Assembly (NCBI RefSeq): GCF_002878395.1
Contig: NW_025892482.1
Location: 1-64,000 of the forward strand
DNA length: 64,000 nt
Source of the DNA: Capsicum annuum
Lineage: Eukaryota; Streptophyta; Magnoliopsida; Solanales; Solanaceae
Reading direction: 5' to 3'
The notes under the pieces were generated by a model that was not told where the DNA came from, ran no database searches, and saw nothing but the letters and a program-made list of their open reading frames with translations. Both the position numbers and the translations under genes were made by a program. Positions 1-10,889 of this stretch are shown in pieces. Numbering within the stretch: position 1 is the first letter of the stretch; each line of letters begins with the position of its first letter.

Positions 1-660
1 TGGTCGATGACTGATCGATCACTGGTATCAATACGTCCGTACAAATATGTGAATCAACTGATTTTTGATATAATCGTTGCCCTCCAAGCACTGGGATGGA
101 AAAATGTATGTGTAGGCCTTCTAAACAACTAAAATATATCCAATGCCGAGGTATTGAGCTAATTTGGAAAACTTTTGAGCTATTAGAAATGGTGAATTTT
201 TTTTTTCAAAAAGGATCGAACAACAATGGAGGCAATGATGAAAAATGGAGATTTTCAGTTGTGATGAACAATTTTTCGTCGGAAAAGTGGCCGAAAATGT
301 TGCCGGAATCGAAAATTATTGGTGAAAAAAGGAGCTCCTATTGATGGCTTCTTGGATAGTTTTCTAAATTAAAATAGAAAATATGAAAAAATTGTGGGAA
401 TACATAAAAAGGTGGGAAATATTAAATGGATGAGGTGGAGGACTAAAGTGTAAAGTTTAAAACTTGTGTGGTTGGTTTGGATGAAAGAATGGATGATGTC
501 ATAAATGTGTCTAAACACCTAATTTTCCAAAACTTGTGTCTAAATGCTAAAATAAGTTTTGAAAGTGTCTAAATGTCAAACTATCCCCAATTACTTTTTA
601 GAGAATTTGGTGTTCAACCTTCAGGTTCCTTCATTAGCGTGCATCATGCAGTCATAGTGG
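1..660. other. AT-rich flank, no gene recognised
   Basis: I see no supportable gene here. An 82-codon open frame at 96-344 has no recognisable domain and biased, low-complexity composition, so I do not call it. The sequence between 470 and 590 repeats short words built on 'gtgtctaaa', which looks like old repeat debris. Confidence 0.4.
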
Positions 661-676
661 CATTCGACATTTAAAA

Positions 677-719
677 CAACAACAACATACCCAGTGAAAT
701 CCTACAAAGTGGGGTCTAA
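677..719 (-). mobile_element. Very short 5'-truncated Solanaceae SINE tail with target-site duplication
   Basis: Read on the minus strand, these 43 bases match the well-known 3' end of Solanaceae SINEs: a 'ccccac...gtgggatt...actgggt' block followed by a GTT-triplet tail. They are bordered by a 16-bp direct repeat with one mismatch (661-676 and 720-735, core 'gacatttaaaa'). That is the mark of target-primed insertion. Only the tail is present, so reverse transcription stopped almost at once. The related copy at 14274-14402 is longer. Confidence 0.7.
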
Positions 720-803
720 CATTTGACATTTAAAAGACTGGTATATCTCTTTGCTCTTCAATTAATGCTATGACCAGATTCAATAAAGAGCCATCAGCTT
801 CCC

Positions 804-1509
804 TGGCCAAAACGTTTCAACATGATTCAAGGCATTGCTCAAGGGCTTCTTTACCTTCACCGTGATTCTTGTTTAAGGGTCATTCAACGTTATCTGAAGG
901 CAATCAGTGTTCTCTTGGATGATGATATGAATCCAAAAATTTCAGATTTCGTAACGGAAAATACCAACATGTTCTTATATCAAATATGTTGCAGCGGTTA
1001 TATGTCACCAGAGTATGCAATGGGAGCACTATTTTCTGAGAAATCTGTTGTCTACAGCTTTAGCGTATTGCTGCTAAAGATTGTCAGTGGAAAGAGACCG
1101 CGGATTTTATGACCACGAAAGGCATCTTAACCTTCTCTGTTATGTAAGTGAAAAATCAAAAGGATCTCTTGCCATAAGTTATTCATGCAAGTTCATAGTA
1201 TAATTAACAATGGAATATTGTCATTTCAAAATGATTTCTGGCGTGGCAATTATGGACTGAAAGCAAAGGACTAGACTTAATGGATCAATCAATTTTGGAC
1301 TCGCGTTCCTCCATAACGGTGCTGAGATGCATACATATCGGCCTGTGATAGACCGCCAATGTCTTCTATTGTACTTATGCTAAGTAGTGAGACGGATATA
1401 CCTCAACCAACACAACCTATATTCGAGATAGTTGAATTCTGACACTCAATCACAAATCAGCAAAGCTCAGTCTGCTAACGATATTACTTTCTCTGTGGAA
1501 GAGGGCTGA
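804..1509 (+). pseudogene. S-domain (G-type lectin) receptor-like kinase, 3' half, decayed
   Basis: This is the C-terminal half of a plant membrane receptor kinase of the S-locus type. Visible in order: the helix before the catalytic loop (GLLYLHRDS), a catalytic loop whose HRDLK has become QRYLK, a DFG motif changed to DFV, then the P+1 and APE region (GYMSPEYAMG) and LLLKIVSGKR. A 1-bp shift near 1101 moves the frame to GFYDHERHLNLLCY, which ends at a good donor (gtaagtg, 1144). The next exon starts at 1241 (AWQLWTESKGLDL), but its acceptor AG is lost. After CIHIGL a short deletion removes the LCVQD block. The tail (MSSIVLMLSSETDIPQP) is cut by a TGA that fits CGA to TGA, and the frame ends at 1507-1509. 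The loss of catalytic Asp and of DFG Gly, plus stops and frameshifts, makes it non-functional. The extracellular part is absent from the window. Confidence 0.85.
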
Positions 1510-1765
1510 TAACCAATTCAAGATATTGCATGTACTGTTTTAATATGTGTACGCGGCTTGTCTAAACATGGCTCTCGGAAATGTGGGACTTAAAAATAGT
1601 TGTAGCTTGTGCAGTTGGACATGTGCTTAGTTGCCAAGAGTTGGAGGTAGATTCCTTGATAAATGATAATATTGGATCAGTTGTAAAATTCAAATATTTT
1701 AATTGAAATTCAAAGTTCAGTTTGAGTTCGTTCCTTCACTGTAATCTGTATCTTCTTCTTTATTC
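1510..1765. other. Downstream flank of kinase relic, no gene seen
   Basis: This 256-bp stretch lies between the kinase stop and the copia target site. I see no coding signal or repeat structure. It may be the old 3' UTR. Confidence 0.3.
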
Positions 1766-1770
1766 TTGTG

Positions 1771-2077
1771 TGTGAAAATACTTTGCTAAGGCTCCATTGA
1801 TGGAGCTAAGAAGAGGAGAAGAATTAAAATTATAACTGCTTCAAAACTTATTTGTTACAATCAGATTGTTGTGTCTTGTATAGGCAACAAAATATCTAAT
1901 AACTACCTTTCTTCTAGAACACTCTATTTGACAGCTCATTTCCACTCACTAATCATTGTCTAACAACCTCTAACAACTTATACAGCTGACTCAACAATAT
2001 GCTCCTAACTAGTTGAATGCCTACTCTTATCAGTATTACACATCAGTGGAACAGGTAGTTGTGTATGTTCCAAAACA
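1771..2077 (-). repeat. copia 3' LTR
   Basis: It begins TGTGAAAATAC and ends TTCCAAAACA on the plus strand, so it has TG...CA ends. It pairs with the interrupted copy at 6617-6753 plus 10625-10795. Since the element is on the minus strand, this low-coordinate copy is the 3' LTR. Confidence 0.95.
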
Positions 2078-2092
2078 CTCCCCCTTAAGCTG
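2078..2092 (-). promoter_or_regulatory. Polypurine tract of the copia element
   Basis: On the minus strand 'aagggggag' stands directly before the 3' LTR. This is the plus-strand DNA priming site of LTR retrotransposons. The gag-pol stop codon (2085-2087) overlaps it. Confidence 0.85.
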
Positions 2093-5000
2093 CAGGGTGC
2101 AGAACATTTAGCACACCAAGTTTGCTAAGTAAGTGGACATGTTGAGCAAGACTTAGGCCCTTGGTAAGCAGATCAGCAAGTTGATCTGTAGAGTGAACAT
2201 GTAGGGCCTTAATCAATCCATCCTTGATTTTGTCCCTAATGAAAAGACAATCAATCTCAATGTGTTTGGTTCTCTCATGGAACACAGGGTTGTTGGCCAG
2301 TTGAATGGCTGAATTACTGTCACTATAAACTAAAATTGGGAGGTTGATAGGGACCTTAAGTTCCTGAAACAATCCAACCATCCAAGTGAGTTCTACAACT
2401 ACTGAAGCCATGCTTTTGTACTCAGCTTCAGCAGAACTCCTAGCAACAGTGTGTTGCTTCTTGGACTTCCATGATATGAGTGATTCACCAAAGTGAATAG
2501 CATAACCAGTAACTGATCTTCTAGTATTTGGACAGGCAGCCCAATCAGAGTCATACCAGCAAGTCAAAGTATTAGCAGGTTCATCCTTTAACCAGACACC
2601 TTGGCTAACAGAATTTTTTAGGTACCTGACTACCCTAGTAGCTGTTTCCCAGTGAGACTTCTTGGGATGTTGCATGAATTGGCTGAGATTCTGGACAGCA
2701 AAGTTAATGTCTGGCCTTGTAATAGTGGCATACATAATCTTTCCTACAAGTCTTTGGTAAGAGGAAATATCATACAACAGTTCATCACCTTGTGCACCTA
2801 TTGCTTGATCATACTCAATAGAGGTGAGCCTAGCATTAGAATCTAAGGGAGTAATAGCAGGCTTAGCACCACTAAGACCTGTTTCAGCAATCAACCCTAG
2901 AATATACTTACTTTGGTTCAGAATGATCCCTGATGTTGATCTTAAAACTTCAATACCCAAAAAATACGTGAGATCCCCCAAGTCTTTCATCTTAAACTGC
3001 TGATGCAACTTGATTTTGGTAGCATTGATCAAGAAGGCAATGCTTCCAGTGATTAGTAAATCATCAACATAAACAAGAACTATAACAATATCATTACCTT
3101 GATGCAGGGTGAATAGGGAATAATCATGTGCACTTTGGGTAAAACCAGCATCAAGTAAGGCATGATCAAGCTTAAGATTTCACTGCCTGGAGGCTTGCTT
3201 AAGACCATACAAGGATTTGATCAACTTACACACCTTGTGCTCCCCCTGTCTTCTAAATCCTTCAGGCATTTCCATGTAAACTTCATCCTCAAGATCCCCT
3301 TGGAGGAATGAATTATGCACATCCATTTGATGGAGATTCCAACCTTTAGATGCAGCTAGTGCAATCACACATCTGATTGTAACCATCTTAGCCACTGGTG
3401 AGAAGGTTTTATGATAGTCCAACCCTTCTTGTTGGCTATATCCTTTGGCCACTAACCTTGCTTTGAACCTCTCCACTTCACCATTTGTAAGATATTTGAT
3501 TTTGTATATCCACTTGGAACCAAAAATATTCTTTCCTTTAGGTAGATCAACAATGACCCATGTGTTGTTAGCTTCTAAGGCTTCAACCTCTGATTTTATA
3601 GCTTCCGCCCACCTTTTATCTGTTACAGCTTGTTTATAGTGCTGAGGCTCAGTTAAAGTGGAGAATTTGGATAAATAACACTGATAAGTAGGACTCAGAT
3701 TTTTATAAGACAAGCTATTGGCTAATGGATGTTTGCATCTTTGATTTCGAGAAGTATCAACATAATCATGCATCCACACTAGTGGTTTGCTTGTTTATGC
3801 AGGTCTACTGGAAAAGGGTTGAGGCAGTGAACAGTTAGCTTGACATGTTTCTTCATGAGTGGTTCTAGGTGAAGCTGCACCAGGAACTTCAGCATCAGAA
3901 ACGTCATCCTCCTCAGCTGGAGCTCCTTCAGTAACACTCTCAGTATTTGTTTCATAAAATATTTCTTTATCTGTAGGAATCAAGAAGTTAGTAATATTTT
4001 CTCCAGATGAGGAAGCTTGTGTATTTTGTGCTGGTGAGGAAGGAAAAGGAAATGTATCTTCATGAAACATAACATCTCTACTGACTAATAGTTTCTTTGA
4101 GGTGATATCCAGCAGTAAATACCCCTTCTGAGATTCTGAATATCCTACCAAGATTGTAGGTTTGGCCCTTTCTGTGAACTTATTACCTCTTGGAAGGATA
4201 GTGACATAGCACAAGCATCGAAATACCCTAAGATGTGACAACTTGGGATCCTTGGAAAACATCAAATGAAAAGGGCTCTTACCATTTAGAATAGAAGATG
4301 GTAACTTATTCATTAGATATATTGCAGCCTTTACACATAGTCCCCAATACTTAATGGGCAAGTGAGACTGAAACTTGAGGGCTTTAGCTATGTTTGATAT
4401 GTGTCTGTGCTTCCTCTTCACAACTCCATTCTATTGAGGAGTATGAGGACATTTGGTCTGATGTAGTATACCTAGGGACTGGAACAATGTCTTACATTGA
4501 GAGTTGATAAATTCAGTGCCATTATCAGATCTAAAGGTTTTCACCATTATGCCAAACTGAGTTTTAATCATGGAAACAAATGTCTTAATGGCCACTATGA
4601 CCCCAGACTTTAACTGCAATAGGTGCACTTAAGTGTATCGACTATGGTCATCTACTATAGTCAAAAAGTAATACTTGTTGTCAAAAGTAGAAGTTTTATA
4701 TGGATCCCACAAATCTATCTTTACAAGTTCAAAACATGTAGAGCATCTAGTAGTACTTAAAGGGAATGACAATTTTGTCTATTTAGCTAGTGGACACACA
4801 GAACATTTATTCAGCATGTTTGCATCACTAGGATTCTTCATAATGTCTAAACACTTGAGAACCTGAGCAGCAGAGTGTCCAAGTCTTTGGTGCCATAAGA
4901 TGCAACTGAAAGTGGAGACTCCTGCAATAAATTTGTTGGCTTCTGATCTTGACTGATTATCACCTCTTGTCCAACCACCACCTTTAAGAACATATAGTCC

Positions 5001-6479
5001 ACCCTCTTGCCTATGAATCCCCTTCACCTTGCCATTGAAGAGGTCTTGAAAGATACAAAAATCAGGATAAAAAGAAACAAAACATGAAAGTTCCTTGGTT
5101 ATCTTGGCAATAGACAACAAATTGAGTTTGAAGTTTGGAACATGTAGAACATCTTTGATCACATCATCTACAAAAATGTGAGCTTCTCCAGTATGTGAGA
5201 TTGTCACTTCATCACCTGTTGGAAGGTGCAACTTATCCACATGCTTGGAGTCTAATCTAGTACCTCCTTTGAACAAGTGTCTATGTGAAGACACATGATG
5301 TGTAGCACTTGAGTCTACAATCCAACTATCAGAACATGCTTTGGACAAGCAACAAGTAGTAATACCTGTCGTATTGACTTGTTTCATATCTGTTGTGTCT
5401 TTGTTCAACATAGTCATAATCTGAGTGTATTCTTCCTCAGTAAATGTGTGAGGCTTGTCCTTTAGTTTGTGCGTCACTTCATGACTAGAACTATCAGCAT
5501 CAACTTAACCAGCTACCATAGTTGAAGCCTAGGAAATAGATCTGTGACCAGTGTTTACAAAGTTGTTACCACCATTATTTGTGGATAGGTTGTTACTACC
5601 ATTATACTGTGATCTGAAATTAGAGTTGTAGCCTTGTTTCTTCCTGTTCTTCCAGTCATTTGGATACCCTACCAACTTATAGCAAGTTCTCTTCTTATGA
5701 ACCAATAGATGACAATAATCACACTTTCTGCCTCTATATTTAGAGTTGCTTTGTCCAAAACCATAATTTTGATTCACTTACATAGTAAGTGGTTCTGATC
5801 TATCATTCACAGTCATCATACATGCTGAATGTTGGATTTCATCCTCTATGAGCATAGCATAAGCTTGATTGAGAGTAGGAGTTACTCCTTTGAGCAATAT
5901 CTGTCTTCTAGGTTGGTCATAGGACTCATTCAGGCCACTTAAAAATTGTAAAAGTCTAAGTTGACACATATGATCTGAGTATTCTCTAGAAGTAGGGCAA
6001 ACACAACTACGATTTGGCACTAGTACATCATACTCACTCCATAAACTCTTCAATTTGGTAAAATAGGCTGAGATTAAATATGTACCTTGAGAGTGCATAT
6101 TAATTTTGCGATGCAACTGGTATATACGCATACGATTCACCTTGTCATACCTCTCATTCAAATCCTCCCAAACTGCATAAGCATTTATGGCATAAACAAT
6201 GCCAGATAACAGACTGTCACACACAGTGTTCATTATCCAGGAAAGCACAATCGCATTACATGTTTTCCACTGCTCATGAAGTTCCTCTCTATATGATTCC
6301 TTGCTGCAGGCACCAGTGACAAATTCAAACTTTCTCTCCCCTAAGAGAGCAATAGTCATCGATCGACTCCATAAAATATAATTTTCTGAACCAGTTAACT
6401 TGATTGAAACAAGTACAACACTGGAGCTCTCAGATGCACCAATGAAAATTGGATCACTTTGATCGATTTTAGGTGCCAT
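2085..6479 (-). pseudogene. copia gag-pol polyprotein with eight in-frame stops and no frameshift
   Basis: The start is the ATG at 6477-6479 (MAPKIDQSDP), because copia Gag begins there and the upstream codons look untranslated. Domains in order: Gag (UBN2-like, GSENYILWS); a zinc knuckle (CDYC...H...C, near 5715-5745); protease with WIVDSSATHH where DSG is usual; the GAG-pre-integrase motif (LWHQRLGHS); integrase with SDNGTEF; reverse transcriptase (SKWIYKIKY, and YVDD near 3060-3080); and RNase H ending at 2085. The frame is one and the same throughout, broken only by stops at 5778-5780, 5529-5531, 5505-5507, 4779-4781, 4629-4631, 4431-4433, 3795-3797 and 3180-3182. Most fit Gln or Trp codons hit by C-to-T or G-to-A change. 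The copy cannot make its proteins. Confidence 0.95.
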
Positions 6480-6604
6480 GATTGATAGAATGCAGCTGTA
6501 ATATAGATCAAAATTGCGAAAAAGAAGTTGAAGGCAGAGATTCAAAAAACGCAGAAAACTTAGTGAAATGCGATCAAAAATACACACTTAGTGTGGAGCT
6601 CGTG

Positions 6605-6616
6605 GCTTTGATACCA
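6605..6616 (-). promoter_or_regulatory. Primer binding site (initiator tRNA-Met type)
   Basis: On the minus strand TGGTATCAAAGC follows the 5' LTR directly. It resembles the usual plant copia site TGGTATCAGAGC, complementary to the 3' end of initiator tRNA-Met, with one change. Confidence 0.85.
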
Positions 6617-6753
6617 TGTGAAAAATACTTTGCTAAGACTCCATTGATGGAGATAAGAAGAGGAGAAGAATCAAAATTTTAACTTCTTCAAAACTTGTTT
6701 GTTACAATCAGATTGTTGTGCCTTATATAGGCAACAAAATATCTAATAACTAC
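6617..6753 (-). repeat. copia 5' LTR, first segment
   Basis: Homologous to 1771-1906 of the other LTR. It stops at the target triplet TAC (6751-6753), where the CACTA element begins. The rest of this LTR resumes at 10625. Confidence 0.95.
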
Positions 6754-7329
6754 TACAAAAAAAAAATTACGTTTAGCAACAGACCGATAACGTTGTTAAT
6801 CAACGACGGAATATGTGTCGTTGCTATATTGTGCGTTGCTAACCATTTAGCAATGGAAAAAATAAAATCTGTTGCCAATTTTGCAACTTCATAGAGACGA
6901 CCTATATCCGTTGCCATTTTGTAGCAATGAATATATTCGTTGTTATATTTATAAATGTTGTTACTAATTTCATGTTGTATTTTGTCATTTTGATTATTTC
7001 ATGACCAAATATTTCATTGCTAGTCCAACACTAAAATTTTTATTATTTAGTCCCCAATTTCTTAAAATTCTTAAAATATCCAACATTCACATAAAAGAAC
7101 CCACATATATAGATAACAAAATCTTCTTAAAATATCCAACATTCATACAAAAGAACCCACATATATAGATATAAAAATCAAATATCCACAATACCAAACA
7201 TAGTGTGCAACATCTAAACATATAATTATGTCCAAAACATCCATAGTACCAAACATCAACCATCTATCCTTAAAACAATCCACATCATCCACAATACCAA
7301 AGATAGCAAAATCTAAACACAATTCATGA

Positions 7330-7514
7330 GAAGCTGAAGATGAAGTCTTTCCACAAGAAACACAAAGATTTTGCCCGTAGTAGCCTTTTGCTTCAAATCC
7401 AAGACCAAATAATCTTCGCTTCTTTTCTCCTCCGGCAGCTTGGTAATATGCTTCAATTTGATCAATATCAAATTCTGATAATATTTTTTCTCGTAATATT
7501 TCTTCAAATCTTTC
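7330..7514 (-). pseudogene. Exon of a CACTA-associated protein (Transposase_24-like), tentative
   Basis: After a clean acceptor (ttacag ending at 7515) an open exon runs with ERFEEILREKILSEF, then AYYQAAGGEKKRR and LFGLGFEAKGYYGQ. A basic stretch followed by R-[IL]-[FY]-GLG is what I recall near the C-terminus of En/Spm-linked Transposase_24 proteins. The helical first half fits a coiled coil. It sits near the left end of the element on the minus strand, where the 3' end of the element's own gene would be expected. The family name comes from memory of the motif and is uncertain; an exon is well supported by the splice site and open frame. Confidence 0.45.
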
Positions 7515-8829
7515 CTGTAATAGAGGAAGTGAAATTATAACAGATTGTACTTAAAAATGATTAGATGCCAAAAACTACTTTAAACTAAAAAAATAAGAAT
7601 TAAGTAAACTACTACATTAAGATTTAGTCTTATATGGACGATTCAAAAACATTCATCAACGAAAGATTTTCCATCATGACCATGTGTGTATGCAATCACA
7701 TGGGAGAGAACATTCAACATTTCAAGGGGGTGTAAAATTTCACATACAGACAATAATCCTTGTGTTAGTCAAACTCTCTTTACATAAGAAAAGTGTATTC
7801 AACAAATAATATATTTAAATATTTATAGCTAATTACAGAAGTTTAGAAGTTGTAGTTCATGTTTTACTAGGATAGTTGAAACCAGATGAAATTATTGATA
7901 CTTGAATGATCATATGCACTCCAAAATTATAATAGCTGACCACTACTGAAATAAAAGAAATAAGCAAGTTGTAGATGATCATTGTAAAGTGTGAAATTTC
8001 ATCAGTAGGGTAGATAATACAGAGGATAAGTGACATAATACAACTTCATATAAGATATGAATTTATCACGTAGGATGCCACGCTGAATATATATGTTTAC
8101 GTAGAGGTGGAGCCAAGATTTTTGGGTTTTATATATACTTAATCTTTTTTTCATGCTTTGCCAATTGAAATTTCCTTAACGTGTTATATGTACACCAAAG
8201 ATTAAAAACTTCATGGGCGTATCAAACAGGAAACGAACAACTAAACAAGACTATATCTTTCAAAGCTCTCACTTATACGAGAAAATTGGTACTAAAATTT
8301 TGCAACTTTAACTAAAATGGCATGACTATTTTCTGATACATATACTATGGTCTCCTGTATGTTCAATTAATATTTGAAAGTATTGTCTGGTGGGGTAATC
8401 CAAATAAGTTGATAATTAAGTGGGACATTTCCAACCAAACTAAGTATAATTACTGATTTGTTTAATGGCGATCAGTTAATACTAAAGTTTCATTAAGTGA
8501 AAATAAGTAAATATGGTGGTGGTCATATAAAAATTAAGATTCATTTTTGTTATTCTTTAACAGATACTGAAGGACCCAAAAATATGTCTATAATAATATT
8601 TTAGAAACCAAAATGCTAATTGATTCATATTAAAGTCATATAAACTTGAAAAATATGCTCACGATTCATCAAAGAGACATATATGATACAAAGGATTCGA
8701 ATAGACAACCTCAACTAGTCCGAGATTAGAGTTGAATAGAAATTAAGTGGTAATTTTGTTGATCAACACAATTTCGAAAAATATAAAAAATGTCACAGTG
8801 CAGGCAGCAAGATACAGACATGTATGCAC

Positions 8830-8951
8830 CTGGTAAATCCGGCTTAAGGTCTACTGTCAATTTCACTGCAGTGAGAGAATCATCCTCGCCTCTCGTAGCC
8901 AACACAGCTCTAGAGTCCCCAATATTAATTACCAATAACAAGATTCTTACC
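8830..8951 (-). pseudogene. Captured exon of a host protein phosphatase 2C gene
   Basis: PP2C enzymes are metal-dependent Ser/Thr phosphatases. This 122-bp exon encodes the conserved core strand: KNLVIGN, then a 2-bp insertion, then IGDSRAVLATRGEDDSL and the VDLKPDLP block. GDSRAVL is a signature of plant PP2C; its Asp belongs to the conserved core. The exon is bordered by a pyrimidine-rich acceptor ending in cag (8952-8954) and a donor (gtgcat, 8824-8829). It was therefore copied as genomic DNA with pieces of its introns, not from mRNA. The frameshift and lack of other exons rule out phosphatase activity. Nothing around it belongs to a host locus: it lies in the middle of the CACTA element. 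Confidence 0.85.
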
Positions 8952-10624
8952 CTGCTAAAAAACAAAATAAAAGAGTTCATATTTAAAATAAAATGGTAGA
9001 AAAACTATCTAGCTTCACTTGCTGAATATTGTATTGTAGTTGTAATTGATCTTCTTCCACAGATATACACATAAAACATAGACGTCAGAAAATAAAGTAT
9101 TTGTTCAACTTTCAAATGGTTTTTAATATAACTCAGTACTTATCCATGACGGGAACGGGAAGTAGATAGCCATAATATAACTATCTATAAAGAGTATGTA
9201 ATAGCCAAGCCTCTCATAACATCATTCGTCATTAAACTTCTTCCACAGATATACACTTGCAACATAAAAGTCAGAAATTAAAGCATTTGTCCAACTTACA
9301 AACAACATTTTCAATTTACTGAAATTGTTTATATGAGGTCATTCCCATCCTTCATTCATTTGCAATGAAATAAAGAAAATATAATGCAGTGAAGTTTCAC
9401 AACTATATAAAAAATAGTGCTAAAAAATAACTTGAAGGGGTCATAGAAAAATTTTCTGTTTAACAGATCCAAACATGACTTTTTCAGGAGCAACTTAGAG
9501 AAGATAATGCCAAACACTTATAAAATTAGCAAGTTGTAGATTGTAAAGGAGTATATGACCAAAACTTGAGATATCCCACTGACCAACCCAGGAATCCTTG
9601 CAATCAACACGTCCTTGGAGAAGTAGTTCTTATGTGCTCTCAGCAAATATCAACTCATGAAAAACTTGATAGTAGTCTCCATCTCTGCGAACCACCCTTC
9701 TGGGTTTAGAGAAGCAATTTTTTCTTTAGTTTTTTCAAATCTAGACTTTTAATCTCATTAATAATACTCAATTACTAGAAATAAGTCAAAACAAAGTCCG
9801 CAAACAACTTTTAAATTCAAAACAAGAAATCCAAGCAGATACGGAAATTTTCTTATACTACACTGAGACAACTAAGCGAGAAAATATGGTACATGCTGTT
9901 GTCCACCGATTAACCATAAAAACATATAATATCAACAGTAGTAAGGAAAACCTAAGTGAAAGAGCTCAAACAATCCTAAACCTACCATTTACAAGTGACT
10001 TCTAACATAGAAATTAAGAAATTAAAAGAGGAAAAACAACTCATATTACGAGATTTAGAATAGTAACTCTAATTTAGATTCAAAATTGAGTGATTGTCTC
10101 TGTTTTTGATTGATATTGGGCGATTCCCTTTTCTCAATTGAGAGAAAAGGAAAAGGAGAGTTTGTTTTTAGAGAGAGGCGGATGATACTATATTTTGGGA
10201 ACAAAGTGAAATAAAAGACTTTGTCTTAATATTTAGTTGGTAGGGTGACGGATTCAGCAACGGATTTACAATCTGTTGCTAATTATTTATTAAAAATATA
10301 ACTAATATATTTTTTAAAAATGGTAAAATAATTTCAGTGAAAATAATTTCGTTGCTATTTCCGTCTCCACCATGTCAAAAAAAATTCCCACCTTTTATGT
10401 TGCTAATTTTGTCACCAAAACAAAGGCGCCAATATTTACCGTCAAAATATAGCAACAAATTTTATTTTCTGTTGCTAATTCGTCACTAATTAAGCTACTA
10501 ATTTTAATTTCATTTATTTAGCGACAAAAGTTCTATTTTGTTGCAATTCTTTCATTAATTAGCGGCGAAAATGTCCTTGTTGCTAAAAATCCGTTGCTAA
10601 ACGTGTTTTTTTTTTGTAGTGTAC

Positions 10625-10795
10625 CTTTCTTCTAGAACACTCTATTTGACAGATCATTGCAACTCACTAATCATTGTCTAACAACCTCTAACAACTTATA
10701 CATCTGACTCGGCAATATGCTCCTAGCTAGTTGAATGCCTACTCCTATCAGTATTACACATCAGTGGAACAGGTAGTCGTGTATGTTCCAAAACA
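10625..10795 (-). repeat. copia 5' LTR, second segment
   Basis: This continues the LTR interrupted at 6753 and ends with TTCCAAAACA next to the TSD TTGTG. Together the two segments give 308 bp against 307 bp for the other LTR. Confidence 0.95.
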
Positions 10796-10889
10796 TTGTG
10801 AAACTAGTGGTTGATGTTTGTTTATATAGCCTACTCGGTACAGGTTATGCTGGTCTTGGTCTAAGCTCCTTCCGGAATCTATATCTATA

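Larger units (their letters stand above)
6754..10621 (-). mobile_element. Non-autonomous CACTA (En/Spm) element carrying a captured PP2C exon
   Basis: The right end, read inward, is CACTACAAAAAAAAAACACG. The left end reads TACAAAAAAAAAATTACG, so it has lost its first three bases. A TAC triplet lies on both sides (6751-6753, 10622-10624), the 3-bp duplication CACTA elements make. Removing the element plus one TAC restores an unbroken LTR. Both ends carry arrays of short subterminal repeats in both orientations (CGTTGCTA, TAGCAAC, TGTTGCTAA; about 6760-6970 and 10250-10605), the kind of site bound by TNPA-type proteins. The 3.9-kb body has only one transposase-like exon (7514 down to about 7330) and a PP2C exon (8830-8951), so it must have relied on transposase made elsewhere. 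Confidence 0.9.
1771..10795 (-). mobile_element. Complete Ty1/copia LTR retrotransposon, split by a CACTA element
   Basis: The element has both LTRs (307 and 308 bp once the insertion is removed), a primer binding site, a polypurine tract and one gag-pol region, all on the minus strand. Perfect 5-bp target duplications (TTGTG at 1766-1770 and 10796-10800) prove a single intact insertion. Without the nested 3.87-kb element it is about 5.15 kb, a normal copia size. By eye the LTRs differ at about 17 positions plus one indel (about 94-95% identity), so it is not recent. It landed about 260 bp past the stop of the receptor-kinase relic. Confidence 0.95.

Noticed and set aside
8790..8999. 69-codon plus-strand open frame over the PP2C exon
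   Set aside because: The opposite strand gives the conserved PP2C motif with splice sites; this frame is its shadow.
9560..9720. Possible second captured exon in the CACTA element (minus strand, RRDGDYYQVFHEL reading)
   Set aside because: The frame closes quickly, and I recognise neither a family nor splice sites. I cannot support it.
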